64,000 nucleotides of DNA, taken from contig JALHQH010000014.1 of NCBI GenBank assembly GCA_022842065.1, forward strand, positions 34,367-98,366, read 5' to 3'. The notes beneath the pieces are model-generated. The model had not been told where the DNA came from. It did no database searches and saw only the letters and a list, made by a program, of their open reading frames with translations. The first letter of the stretch is position 1. Every line of letters starts with the position of its first letter. The position numbers and the translations under genes are program-made. This DNA is from Caldilineaceae bacterium (GTDB lineage: Bacteria; Chloroflexota; Anaerolineae; Caldilineales; Caldilineaceae). Positions 26,472 to 35,430 of this stretch are shown here, piece after piece.

Positions 26472-27449
26472 ATGACGACCCTATCGGCCAGCAACAATGC
26501 TGAGATTGCGCAAATCCTTGATCATTATGACCTTGGTGCGCTAGGCGAAGTCACTGCCTTTACCACCGGGGCGGTCCAGACCAACTTACTGTTGCACACT
26601 ACCCGGGGCAAATTTGTCTTGCGCTACTATCGCCAAAATCGGTCATTTGCGGCGGTACAATTTGAGGTTAATCTGCTCAACTATCTTAAGCGGCACGCCT
26701 ATCCTTGTCCGGGGGTAATCCGCAACAAACGGGGCCGCTATCTTGGCTTGTCCCAGGAGAAACCCTACGCGCTTTTTGAGTTTGTGGAAGGGGTGCATAT
26801 TGAAGAGCCGAGCGCGGCGCAGCAGACACAGTTGATCCAAAAAGTGGCTGAGTTGCACAAACTAACGAGGCATTATCGCCCTACCCATCGTCACGCCCGC
26901 TGGAATTACCGTAAGTCCTTCTGCGCAACGATGGCCGAAAAGACGGTGCAGACCATTGCCACCACCAGTACACAGGAGAAATTAGCCTGGTATCACCAGA
27001 CATTGGCCCAAGTGGTGTTGCCGGCCGCCCTGCCCAAAGGCATCTGCCATGCTGATTTCCATTTTTCGAATGTGCTCTTTAAAGATGGCAACTTTCAGGC
27101 CCTGCTCGATTTTGATGATGCCAACTACACCTATCTAACCTTTGATCTGGTGGCGCTGCTTGAGCCAACCCTCTTTCCCTTTCGCTGGGATACCTGGCAG
27201 GCTGTCTCGCCTGCTACTGTCGTGTTTAACTTTACCGCAGCGCGCAAGATCATCGCGACCTATCAAACGGTGCGACCATTAAATCAGTTGGAAAAGCGTC
27301 ATCTTTTTGATGTCTTGAAATTAGCGACGTTGATCGACTGTCTCTGGTATTTTGCCCGCGGTGATCTGCCCGATTTTTATGAGAAGCGCAAAATCGATTG
27401 TCTGGATCGATTCGGGCGTGAGCAGTTTTGCCGCGAATTGTTTGGTTGA
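26472..27449 (+). CDS. Homoserine kinase-like phosphotransferase (APH fold)
   Basis: 325 residues. The aminoglycoside-phosphotransferase fold is clear: ATP-binding N-lobe (TTGAVQTNLLLHTTRGKFVLRYY), catalytic loop HADFHFSNVLF (Brenner motif) and metal-binding DFDDANYTY. The arrangement matches the ThrB-II homoserine kinases and close choline/hydroxylated-amine kinases; homoserine is the best guess but cannot be proved without neighbours from the threonine pathway, which are absent. It has its own promoter and is followed by the GH3 glucosidase gene after 175 bases. Confidence 0.8.
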   Translation: MTTLSASNNAEIAQILDHYDLGALGEVTAFTTGAVQTNLLLHTTRGKFVLRYYRQNRSFAAVQFEVNLLNYLKRHAYPCPGVIRNKRGRYLGLSQEKPYALFEFVEGVHIEEPSAAQQTQLIQKVAELHKLTRHYRPTHRHARWNYRKSFCATMAEKTVQTIATTSTQEKLAWYHQTLAQVVLPAALPKGICHADFHFSNVLFKDGNFQALLDFDDANYTYLTFDLVALLEPTLFPFRWDTWQAVSPATVVFNFTAARKIIATYQTVRPLNQLEKRHLFDVLKLATLIDCLWYFARGDLPDFYEKRKIDCLDRFGREQFCRELFG

Positions 27450-27624
27450 GTGGCTGACGATGCGCTGCTGGTTTGACTGTGCTAACCGCGCGTTGGTAGC
27501 GTTGCCTGGGGCTTTTGCAACAGCGATGTAACCGTGATGCCACTTTTCGACAACCAGCGTCATTGGGCATAGAATAAGGTCATTGCTACTATCAACCCGA
27601 TCCAACACAAAGTTGACAAACGCT

Positions 27625-29994
27625 ATGACCAACCCATCACCTACACCATCCTACCAAGATTCTTCCTTGCCTATCGCCGACCGCGTGACCGATCTCCTCG
27701 CCCGCATGACCCTGGCCGAAAAGATTGCCCAGATCGGCAGCCTCTGGGTTTATGAGCTGCTCGACGGCCAGACGCTCAACCATACCAAAGTCGGCGAACG
27801 GCTGGCCCAGGGCATCGGTCAGATCACCCGCTTGGCCGGTGCCAGCAGCCTCGACCCGACCGGCTGCGCCGCACTCGCCAATGAAATCCAACGATATCTG
27901 GTCGAGCAGACCCGGCTGGGCATCCCGGCCATGATCCACGAAGAGTGTTGCAGCGGCTACACCGCGCGTGATGCCACCGCCTTTCCCCAGATCATCGGCT
28001 TGGCCAGCAGCTGGCAACCGGAACTGGCCGCGGCGATGACCACGGAGATCCGCCGGCAGATGCGCGCCGTCGGTGCCCACCAGGGCCTTTCGCCGATCCT
28101 CGATATTGGCCGCGATCCACGCTGGGGCCGCATTGAGGAGACCTTTGGCGAAGATCCCTACCTGATTGCACGCATGGGCTCGGCTTACATCAAGGGGCTG
28201 CAAGGTGACAACCTGCAGGAAGGGGTCGTCGCCACCGTCAAACACTTTGTCGGCTATAGTGTTACCGAAGGGGGGCTGAACTGGGCTCCGGCCCACATTG
28301 CCGAGCGCGAGTTGCACGAGGTTTATCTCTACCCCTTCGAGGTGGCCGTCAAAGAAGCGAAGGCCCGCTCCCTCATGGCCGGCTACCACGAGTTGGATGG
28401 CATTCCGGTCAGCGCGTCTCGCTGGCTGATGACCGAGTTGATTCGCGATCAGTGGGGCTTTGACGGCATCGTCGTCTCTGATTACATGTCGATCAACAGT
28501 CTCTATGGTTACCATCAATTCGCCCGCGACAAAGCCGAGGCGTCACAACTGTCGCTGGCAGCGGGGGTCGATATCGAATTGCCGACGACGGATTGTTATG
28601 GCCAGCCAATGATCGACGCGGTGCAGAGTGGGCAGATTCCCATTGAACTAGTCGATGAGGCGGTGGCGCGTAGCTTACGCATGAAATTTGAGCTTGGCCT
28701 CTTTGAGAACCCCTATGTCGATGTCAGTGCCGCCGCTGCGATCTTCGACACGCCGCCCCAGCGTACACTGGCCTATCACATCGCGCAACAGTCAATGGTA
28801 CTGCTCAAGAATGAGCAGAACTTGCTCCCGCTCCGTAAAGAGATCCGGGCGCTGGCTGTGATCGGCCCCAATGCTGACGATATCCGCAACCTGCTCGGTG
28901 ATTACTCCTACGCCGCCCACATCCAACTGCTTGTCGACTTCAAAGGCCAGGGGCTTTCCGACACGCCACTGCCGGCTGACATGTCCGACGCCAATATCTT
29001 TGTGCCAATGCAGAGTGTCTTGGCAGCAATCGGAGCCAAAGTGTCGGAAGATACCGCGCTACACTACGCCCAGGGCTGCACGGTGCTCGGCACCACGACC
29101 GACGGTTTCGCAGCCGCCATCGCTGCCGCCCAACAGGCCGAAGTTGCCATCGTCGTGGTTGGCGACAAAGCCGGCCTGACCAAAGATTGCTCCACCGGCG
29201 AATTCCGCGACCGTTCCACCCTGACCCTGCCCGGTGTACAAGAGGAACTGGTCAAAGCCATCGTTGCTACTGGCACACCGACGGTCGTCGTCTACACCAA
29301 TGGCCGCCCCGTCTCCTCACCGTGGATTGCCGAACATGTGCCCGCCATTCTCGAAGCCTGGTTGCCCGGTGAAGAGGGCGCACCTGCGATTGCCGACGTG
29401 CTCTTTGGCGATCTCAACCCTGGCGGCAAATTGCCGTTGACAATTGTGCGCAACGCCGGCCAGATCCCGCTCTTTTACAACCACAAGCCATCGGGCGCCA
29501 AGTCTTTCCTCTACGGTCCCTATGTCGATAGCAGCAATGAACCGCTCTATCCCTTTGGTTTTGGGCTGAGTTACACCACCTTTGCCTTCAGCGATCTGAC
29601 CCTTTCCGCCCAACAGCTAACCGGCAGTGACACCCTGACCGTCAGCGCCACCGTGACCAACACAGGCAACATCGCGGGCGATGAAGTCGTGCAACTCTAC
29701 ACCCGCACCCTCGGTGCCAGCGTCACCCGGCCGGTGAAAGAATTGCGCGGCTTCCTGCGGGTTACGCTGCAACCCGGCGAAGCTAAGCGTGTTACCTTCC
29801 ACCTGCATCTGCACCAGACCGCCTATTATGATCGCACCATGCGTTTCGTCGTCGAGCCAGGGACGTTGCAGGTGATGGTGGGCAATTCGTCAGTCAACCT
29901 GCCGTTGACGGGGGAAGTGGCGATTGGGGGGGCGGTAGTGGCAGTGGGAGATGACAAGCGGTTTGTGTGTGGGAGTGAAGTGCGGGTAGTCTGA
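27625..29994 (+). CDS. Glycoside hydrolase family 3 beta-glucosidase/xylosidase
   Basis: 789 residues from ATG 27625. GH3 N-domain with KHFVGYSVTEGG and nucleophile region DGIVVSDYMSIN, with Asp286 as the probable nucleophile. The (alpha/beta)6 sandwich domain follows (LLKNEQNLLPL, GDKAGLTKDCSTGEFRDR), and a C-terminal fibronectin-III-like domain (NTGNIAGDEVVQLYTR, RPVKELRGF). No signal peptide is present, so it acts inside the cell on imported oligosaccharides. The usual length for this three-domain type is 720-830. Substrate preference (gluco- or xylo-) cannot be read. An upstream TTG at 27583 is in frame but without support. Confidence 0.92.
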   Translation: MTNPSPTPSYQDSSLPIADRVTDLLARMTLAEKIAQIGSLWVYELLDGQTLNHTKVGERLAQGIGQITRLAGASSLDPTGCAALANEIQRYLVEQTRLGIPAMIHEECCSGYTARDATAFPQIIGLASSWQPELAAAMTTEIRRQMRAVGAHQGLSPILDIGRDPRWGRIEETFGEDPYLIARMGSAYIKGLQGDNLQEGVVATVKHFVGYSVTEGGLNWAPAHIAERELHEVYLYPFEVAVKEAKARSLMAGYHELDGIPVSASRWLMTELIRDQWGFDGIVVSDYMSINSLYGYHQFARDKAEASQLSLAAGVDIELPTTDCYGQPMIDAVQSGQIPIELVDEAVARSLRMKFELGLFENPYVDVSAAAAIFDTPPQRTLAYHIAQQSMVLLKNEQNLLPLRKEIRALAVIGPNADDIRNLLGDYSYAAHIQLLVDFKGQGLSDTPLPADMSDANIFVPMQSVLAAIGAKVSEDTALHYAQGCTVLGTTTDGFAAAIAAAQQAEVAIVVVGDKAGLTKDCSTGEFRDRSTLTLPGVQEELVKAIVATGTPTVVVYTNGRPVSSPWIAEHVPAILEAWLPGEEGAPAIADVLFGDLNPGGKLPLTIVRNAGQIPLFYNHKPSGAKSFLYGPYVDSSNEPLYPFGFGLSYTTFAFSDLTLSAQQLTGSDTLTVSATVTNTGNIAGDEVVQLYTRTLGASVTRPVKELRGFLRVTLQPGEAKRVTFHLHLHQTAYYDRTMRFVVEPGTLQVMVGNSSVNLPLTGEVAIGGAVVAVGDDKRFVCGSEVRVV

Positions 29995-30044
29995 GCTATT
30001 CCTTGGGGGGCATTTCAATGTGGGGGAAACAGCCTCAGACGAAC

Positions 30045-30103
30045 GCTCGGCCGGGATCTGGCGATCCCGGTGCCGAGTCGGGATCTGGCGATCCCGGCCG
30101 AGC
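30045..30103. repeat. Double hairpin with two CGGGATCTGGCGATCCCGG copies
   Basis: The 19-base palindrome (GGGATC stem) occurs twice at 30052-30070 and 30079-30097, and the outer ends GCTCGGCCGGGAT (30045-30057) and ATCCCGGCCGAGC (30091-30103) also pair. It may fold as two small hairpins or one large one, downstream of the glucosidase; without a T-run it is not a classical terminator. Confidence 0.7.
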
Positions 30104-30252
30104 AACGATATTCGCCCCCAAAATGAAATACACCTAATTTTTCGCATCCTATATTCAAGCAGCAGCGTGGTATGATATAATTTGCTGACAGCGAAGTGGT
30201 TGCGCAAACAAAAGATCCTCGTCCGTTTGGCTGTTCCAACAGAAGGTTGGTT

Positions 30253-30408
30253 ATGACTACACTAGATCAGGCAATTGATACTGTTCTCGAACTGCCGCCA
30301 CAACAACAAGAGATGTTACTAGAAATTATTTACCGTCGCCAGGTGGAAGCACGTCGTCAAGCAATTGCCCATGATGCACACCAATCCTTAGGAACGAGGA
30401 TTAATTAA
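30253..30408 (+). pseudogene. Truncated antitoxin-like small protein
   Basis: 51 residues from ATG 30253 (AGAAGG upstream). The sequence TTLDQAIDTVLELPPQQQEML and RRRQ-like stretch matches small antitoxin-like proteins frequent in Chloroflexi and cyanobacteria, which normally run to about 75-90 residues. Here the C-terminal half is lost at HDAHQSLGTRIN, 30 bases before a transposase fragment. A TATAAT box (30176-30181) is present upstream, so it may still be transcribed. No toxin gene follows; the insertion probably removed it. Confidence 0.5.
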
Positions 30409-30440
30409 AATCCTCAAGTGAACAGGTAAGTTGTGCGAGT

Positions 30441-30650
30441 GTGCGAAATGAGTATACTGGCCGCCTTGACTATCCGGACGCGCACGAAATCTTGCTGCTC
30501 TGCGATGGGGGCGGCAGCAACAATGCCCGTCATTACCTCTTCAAGCAAGACTTACAAACCCTGGCGAATGAACTCGGCATTGCCATCCGCATTGCCCATT
30601 ATCCACCCTATACCTCCAAGTACAACCCGCGCCCCGAGATTCTCTCATGA
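30441..30650 (+). pseudogene. ISAzo13-type transposase fragment
   Basis: About 64 residues of a DDE transposase of the ISAzo13 group: EILLLCDGGGSNNARHYLFK carries the second catalytic Asp region and IRIAHYPPYTSKYNP the region before the last catalytic Glu. The expected continuation (IEHRLFPH) is missing; after KYNP the frame turns into unrelated sequence. Both the N-terminal two-thirds and the C-terminus are gone. The break at ~30632 is next to the end of the IS110 remnant, so the second element probably inserted into or deleted part of the first. Confidence 0.75.
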
Positions 30651-30653
30651 TTG

Positions 30654-31283
30654 TCAAGCCCCAATTTGATGAAAATCAGGGTTCCAGTCAATTTGGCGAG
30701 AAAAAATGGTCCAGGCCCAAACGAGAATTTTGCGGGCGGCAGCAACAAGCGCAACTTTTTTTGCTTTGCCGCGACCAACGAGGCGCTGATAAAAGGGTTT
30801 GAGGGGGTTGTTGCCACGCGCCCAAAGGGCACCCGCGCCTAATGCACCCATATAAAGGAGACGACGCATTTCGTTGTCGCCCATTTTGGAGATTCCAGGA
30901 TGTCTACGCACACTTCGGCCACTTTCGTAATGTTGGGGGGCAAGACCAATATACGCCACCAACCCTGCCGCATCGCCCTTACTGCTGGTCAGATTGTACC
31001 ACTGAAAGAGTTTGACCAGCAGGGGCAGCACTACTTTGGGACCAACACCCGGCAAGGCCAGCAAGCGCGCCAACTGAAGTTGAAAAGGTTCATGCTGTTT
31101 GGTCAGCTCTGCAATGGCTTGTTCAATCTCAGCCAATGCCTTCGTCAACGCATCAATCACCTGGCGAAAACTCGCCTCGACTTGGGGTGCCAAGCCTGGG
31201 CGGCCGGCCATCTCCGACAGACGCGCCCAGTGGGCACCCGGCTCTTTCTGCAGCGCCTGTTCCAAGTCAATCGGCGGTGACAA
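30654..31283 (-). pseudogene. IS110-family transposase, C-terminal half
   Basis: About 200 residues of the transposase_20 half: LARLLALPGVGPKVVLPLLV (helix-hairpin-helix), GLVAYIGLAPQHYESG, ...RHPGISKMGDNEMRRLLYMGA, KPFYQRLVGRGKAKKVALVA. The N-terminal DEDD catalytic half (about 130-150 residues) is absent. The break falls at about 31270, where the plus-strand STAND protein frame begins its recognisable sequence, so one event cut both genes. The element is inactive. Confidence 0.85.
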
Positions 31284-31356
31284 GATCGCGCCGCAAGGCT
31301 ATGTCGCGATTGGCGGCCAAATCGTACACGTGCATTTACAAACCGCGGCGCTTGCA

Positions 31357-33789
31357 ATGCCGACGCGGGACCAGGAAGCGCCCGGCGCAGGCGACTCCCC
31401 CTACCAGGGGTTGAATCACTTTGGCTTTGCGGATGCCCACCGCTTCTTTGGCCGCGAACAGTTGACCGCGGAGCTGGCCGGTTACCTGCACAGCCAGCAC
31501 TTTCTAGCCGTGGTCGGCGCGTCGGGTAGTGGGAAATCGTCGTTGGTGCGCGCGGGGTTGATCCCGGCGTTGCATTACGGGCAAGCCCTGGCGGACGCCA
31601 CACGACCGCCGGCGGGCAGCCGGCACTGGCCGATCCACATCATGCAGCCCAAGGCCCATCCGTTGCGCGAGTTGGCCGCGGCCTTGCTCCCAGCGCAGGA
31701 GTCCGACTTGGCGCAACTGCGGTTGATGGATGAGTTAGCCCAGGATGGCCGCGTGCTGGGCCTGCGCGCCTCGCGTCTGCTCAGCGGCGGACCAGCCGAC
31801 CGGCTACTGCTCGTTGTGGACCAATTTGAAGAGCTCTTCACCCTCTGCAAAGACCCCGCCGAACGCAAAGCCTTTGTCGACAATCTGCTGACCGCCGCGG
31901 TGGCGGATGGCGTGACCACCGTTGTCATCACCCTGCGCGCCGACTTCTATGCTCACTGTTTTGCCTTTGATAACCTGCGCACAGCACTGGGAGAGTATCA
32001 GATACCCATCGGCCCGATGAAGCAGGACGAGTTACGCCGTGCGATTGAGGAACCGGCGCGCTTGGGCAGATGGGAACTGGAGCCGGGGTTGGTGGCGCTG
32101 TTGCTGGCGGATGTGGGCGACGAACCGGGCGCGCTGCCGCTGCTCTCCCATGCGCTGTTGGAGACGTGGAAACGGCGCCGGGGCCGCACCTTGACCCTGG
32201 CCGGCTATGCCGCATCGGGGCGGGTGCAAGGCGCGATTGCGCACACCGCGGAGGCCGTCTTCAACCAACTTGATAACCCGCAACAACAGGCGATTGCCAA
32301 GAGCATCTTCTTGCGCCTCACCGAGTTGGGCGAAGGGGCGGAAGATACCCGCCGCCGCGTCCAACTAAGCGAACTGATGCCAAAGCTGGAAGAGCAAGCG
32401 ACGATAGAAGCGGTCCTGACGAAGCTCGCCGATGCGCGCTTGGTGACCACCGATAAAGCGGAAGTCGAGGTGGCCCACGAAGCGCTGATTCGCAAATGGC
32501 CGACGCTGCGCGGCTGGTTGGATGAGAATCGCGAAGGGCTACGCCTCTATCGCCGCCTGACTAAGGATGCGCTGGAGTGGGATCGCTTGCACCAGGATCC
32601 TGCTGAACTCTATCGTGGGCTGCGTTTGGAGCAGGCAGTCACCTGGGAGCGTACGACCGCAATCGACCTTGCGCCGTTGGAAAAGTCATTTCTTAAGCAG
32701 AGTAAAGCCTTACATGCCAAGCAGTTGCGACAGCGCCGTTGGACAATTGGCACAGCCATCGCAGCGGCCTTGCTTATTATTGGTCTGCTCGGCAGCTGGC
32801 TATTGATCCAACAAAGTAATCAGGCAACATTGGTGCTTAATCAAGCCATCTATATACAATTGCAAGCTGAGGCGTCAGCTGCCAAAGTCAACTTGCCGCC
32901 CGAAGTGGCGGAACAGAAATTAATAGCTGCGAATGACCTGTTTCCCGGACTATTTGACCTTGATTTGGAAATCGATAGCATGCGTCGCTATGTGGCCACG
33001 GCCTGGGTCGAAGAGGGGGAGCAACTGGCGAAGGCTGGCAATTACGAGGCTGCTGGCACCAAGTTTAGGGCGTCTATTGACCTGACCCCACCGGCTGATG
33101 CACCAATCTACATTTGGATTAAAGCCGGTGAGTTTACGATGGGGTCAACTGATAAAGATTCGATGTTCAGTGATGAAGATCCGACATTTCGTAATGACAA
33201 GCCTCCACACACTGCTTTTGTTGATGGATTCTGGATAGGGCGCACTGAGGTAACGAATTCACAATACATCCGCTGCATAGAAGCCAAAATTTGTGATGAT
33301 CCAGATAGTATATGGTTATATAAGCATGATTGGTCTGACCACCCTGTGGTGGGCGTAACTTGGCATCAAGCCAGGACTTATGCAAAATGGGTAGGAGGTC
33401 GTTTACCCACCGAAGCTGAATGGGAGAAAGCATGTCGAGGTACAGATAGCGTTGTCTACCCTTGGGGTGATGAATCACCAACCTATGAACGAGCAAATTA
33501 TGGTTACAATCAGGTAAGTACGTCTAAGGTAGGTAGCCACCAACCTGGCGCAAATGGACTCTACGATATGGCAGGCAATGTGTGGGAATGGACGAATAGC
33601 AAGTACCAAAACTATGATCCAAGAGACGGTCAGGGAAACCAGGAAGGGGCTGAAGACCGCATGGTGCGTGGCGGTTCCTGGGCCAGCTTTGCTCCCCATG
33701 TACGCTGCGCGATTCGCCTCAGCCGCAACCCGGACTCCGCAGACCAATCTTTTGGTTTACGGGTAGTTATATCGGCCTCAGGCTTTTGA
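31357..33789 (+). CDS. nSTAND1 NTPase with membrane helix and C-terminal FGE-sulfatase domain
   Basis: 810 residues from ATG 31357 (MPTRDQEAPGAG). The frame is open back to 31099, but the first ~58 residues there are antisense to the IS110 remnant and cannot be native. The stretch GGDKIAPQGYVAIGG (from about 31273) resembles the linker that usually follows an N-terminal effector domain in such proteins, so the gene has probably lost that domain. Visible: SPYQGLNHFGFADAHRFFGRE (nSTAND1 start), Walker A GASGSGKSS (~52-60), Walker B RLLLVVDQFEE (~149-159), winged-helix part, membrane helix 462-485, and an FGE-sulfatase domain (585-805; GGRLPTEAEWEKACRG, GNVWEWT, RMVRGGSW, GLRVV). Predicted role: signal-transducing NTPase of a conflict system, sensing through the FGE domain. 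Confidence 0.88.
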   Translation: MPTRDQEAPGAGDSPYQGLNHFGFADAHRFFGREQLTAELAGYLHSQHFLAVVGASGSGKSSLVRAGLIPALHYGQALADATRPPAGSRHWPIHIMQPKAHPLRELAAALLPAQESDLAQLRLMDELAQDGRVLGLRASRLLSGGPADRLLLVVDQFEELFTLCKDPAERKAFVDNLLTAAVADGVTTVVITLRADFYAHCFAFDNLRTALGEYQIPIGPMKQDELRRAIEEPARLGRWELEPGLVALLLADVGDEPGALPLLSHALLETWKRRRGRTLTLAGYAASGRVQGAIAHTAEAVFNQLDNPQQQAIAKSIFLRLTELGEGAEDTRRRVQLSELMPKLEEQATIEAVLTKLADARLVTTDKAEVEVAHEALIRKWPTLRGWLDENREGLRLYRRLTKDALEWDRLHQDPAELYRGLRLEQAVTWERTTAIDLAPLEKSFLKQSKALHAKQLRQRRWTIGTAIAAALLIIGLLGSWLLIQQSNQATLVLNQAIYIQLQAEASAAKVNLPPEVAEQKLIAANDLFPGLFDLDLEIDSMRRYVATAWVEEGEQLAKAGNYEAAGTKFRASIDLTPPADAPIYIWIKAGEFTMGSTDKDSMFSDEDPTFRNDKPPHTAFVDGFWIGRTEVTNSQYIRCIEAKICDDPDSIWLYKHDWSDHPVVGVTWHQARTYAKWVGGRLPTEAEWEKACRGTDSVVYPWGDESPTYERANYGYNQVSTSKVGSHQPGANGLYDMAGNVWEWTNSKYQNYDPRDGQGNQEGAEDRMVRGGSWASFAPHVRCAIRLSRNPDSADQSFGLRVVISASGF

Positions 33790-33981
33790 CCTCTGACCAC
33801 GCAGCACCTGGTTCTCTGGATTAACTCTGCTTTCTCTGGGGTTTGGGGCTGTGCCCCAACATCAATTGGTGCCGAAGGCACCGCGCGAATTTTTTTGCCA
33901 TGCACGAATGAATGGGGAACGTCAGTGGTGGGACGGATAATGACTGGTTGCCTGAATGGCAGCACCTCACTTCGGAGCAAA

Positions 33982-34053
33982 CCTGAGTGCGTCGCACTGG
34001 CCAATCATGGTTTCGTTAAGCAGGTCTCGTTTGGCCAGTGCGACGCACTCAGG
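33982..34053. repeat. 23-bp perfect hairpin, core TGCGTCGCACTGGCC
   Basis: Arms 33982-34004 and 34031-34053 are exact reverse complements with a 26-base loop. It is the longest copy of the family also seen at 618-683 and 8196-8239. It lies in the 546-base gap between the STAND gene and a secreted-protein gene; apart from this hairpin and that at 34221 the gap holds nothing I recognise. Confidence 0.8.
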
Positions 34054-34220
34054 TGGTACGAAAATTCATCGTCCTGCCCCTGTTTTAGTATTGCAACATC
34101 TATGCTTGCTGCATTGTAAGCACTCTTCACCGTTATCCTCTGTTACACTATAGTTCTACTCTCTGTTTCACAAATCAGGCGTCGCTCGGCATACGCATCT
34201 TGGGCCGTTCCAACCATTTA

Positions 34221-34289
34221 AGTCCCCGGCACTAACCAAAGCTTTGGTGGTCTACAGGGAGATTTGTGGTCAGTGCCGGGGACTTTTTG
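34221..34289 (+). terminator. Hairpin followed by T-run, terminator-like
   Basis: AGTCCCCGGCACT (34221-34233) pairs exactly with AGTGCCGGGGACT (34272-34284), followed by TTTTT. The loop is long (38 bases), with additional weak pairing (ACCA/TGGT). It may end transcripts from upstream or attenuate the next gene, whose ATG is at 34336. Confidence 0.5.
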
Positions 34290-34335
34290 GGATTCAATTT
34301 CTTGGATCAGCCTTTCAAAACAAAGGAAAACTGAC

Positions 34336-34965
34336 ATGACTCTATTGCGTCTACGTTATAGTCTCTATGCGTTATTCATCTTGCTTGCGTTTGGCATCGT
34401 GCCTGCGAGCGCGCAAGATTCAACACCAGTGAATTTGACGTTGGAGGGTGGCAACGTCACGGTCAACCACGAAGTAGAAACGACGGCTGAAGTAGAGCTA
34501 ACGGTTGGCGATCAGGTCTATATACTCAATGTGCCAGTGACGATCCAGATCAATGACAGCATGATGTTGGAGGCTGCAAAACTCAGCGCGCCGACGAGTC
34601 AGATCGTTGGCATTTTTGCGGTTGAGCCAATCGGGATCGAGGTGATTGCGGGCGAATATGAGAAACAGTTCCGCACGGTGACACCTGGAACCAATGAGGT
34701 TGTGGTGGTCTATCGCGCAAATGTGACAAATCTGCATAGCGAAACGATTCAGACCGGGTTCACATCAAACCTTGAGGTGATAGCCGTTGATGCGGTGGGC
34801 AATCTCTATGCTGAGGATACACGGCTGTGTGACGATATCAATCCAGGGGCGACGGTTGCATGTGAATTTGTATTCAAAGTCCCGGCGACTGCCGAGTTGG
34901 TTGACCTGCAGGTGAAGGCTGTGGACTATGAACGGTTTATTTTTCCGATGCAGGCAGCGGACTAG
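34336..34965 (+). CDS. Secreted protein of unknown function, Ig-like fold
   Basis: 209 residues from ATG 34336 (AAAGGAAAA upstream). A clear Sec signal peptide covers residues 1-25 (basic start, LYALFILLAFGIVPASA, cut before QDS). The mature part is beta-rich; its second half (YRANVTNLHSETIQTG ... LCDDINPGATVACEFVF) resembles the DUF4352-type immunoglobulin-like fold, with two Cys that could form one disulphide. No enzymatic motif. It is alone between two repeat-rich gaps. Probably an exported surface or cell-envelope protein; role unknown. Confidence 0.7.
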   Translation: MTLLRLRYSLYALFILLAFGIVPASAQDSTPVNLTLEGGNVTVNHEVETTAEVELTVGDQVYILNVPVTIQINDSMMLEAAKLSAPTSQIVGIFAVEPIGIEVIAGEYEKQFRTVTPGTNEVVVVYRANVTNLHSETIQTGFTSNLEVIAVDAVGNLYAEDTRLCDDINPGATVACEFVFKVPATAELVDLQVKAVDYERFIFPMQAAD

Positions 34966-35110
34966 GCAAGCTTAACAGATTGTCGAGGTGTCCAAAGCCG
35001 TTGGTCCTGGGTACCTATCAGTGGGGGGCAATCTTATCTATCATTGCCTAGGACAGCGCGATTATATCGAACAGATATCAAGCCTGAAGAAGGTGGCTCA
35101 ACCGAAATTC

Positions 35111-35259
35111 AGGGGGTTGACATCTCGCCCCGCCGTCAACGCGCCCAGTGGGCACCCGGGCTACCCAACAACGCTGGGTACCCCCTCCCTTAGCCGGGTT
35201 TACCCGGCGTTGTTGGGTAGCCCTGTGGCTTTAGCCCAGGGCGATCTTGTCAACCCCCT
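35111..35259. repeat. 149-bp nested palindromic element
   Basis: Outer ends AGGGGGTTGACA (35111-35122) and TGTCAACCCCCT (35248-35259) are exact reverse complements; inner arms 35158-35174 and 35207-35223 (GGGCTACCCAACAACGC) also pair exactly, and GCCGGGTTTACCCGGC forms a small hairpin inside. It contains 21 bases (35139-35159) identical to 31221-31241 within the IS110 remnant region. It looks like a non-autonomous mobile element. It sits in the 700-base gap before the hydrolase gene. Confidence 0.7.
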
Positions 35260-35394
35260 AAGATCCCATTGAACCAAGAAGGTGACCGTTGGTTCTGCAC
35301 GGCGGCTGAAGCGGAGGTAGCCGGGTTACGGGCGGCGCAGCAGTAAGGTATTTGCCGTCCTCCGACTTTTGAACTTCCGTCGCGAAATCGTAGG

Positions 35395-35424
35395 TTGCCA
35401 TTCCCAGCAATCTGTGTTATACTA
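35395..35424 (+). promoter_or_regulatory. Promoter directly in front of a hairpin
   Basis: TTGCCA at 35395-35400, 18-base spacer, TATACT at 35419-35424. A transcript would start near 35431, the first base of the hairpin described next. Confidence 0.55.
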
Positions 35425-35430
35425 TGATCA

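Noticed and set aside
30433..30669. Alternative plus-strand frame over the ISAzo13 fragment
   Set aside because: The neighbouring frame (30441-30650) carries the transposase motifs; this one is a shadow.
31099..31356. N-terminal extension of the nSTAND1 protein
   Set aside because: The first ~58 codons are antisense to the IS110 remnant, and the start at 31357 is just before the conserved SPYQGL motif.
33790..34335. Small open frames (33895-34153) after the STAND gene
   Set aside because: They run through the 23-bp hairpin repeat, have no ribosome site and no protein-like composition.
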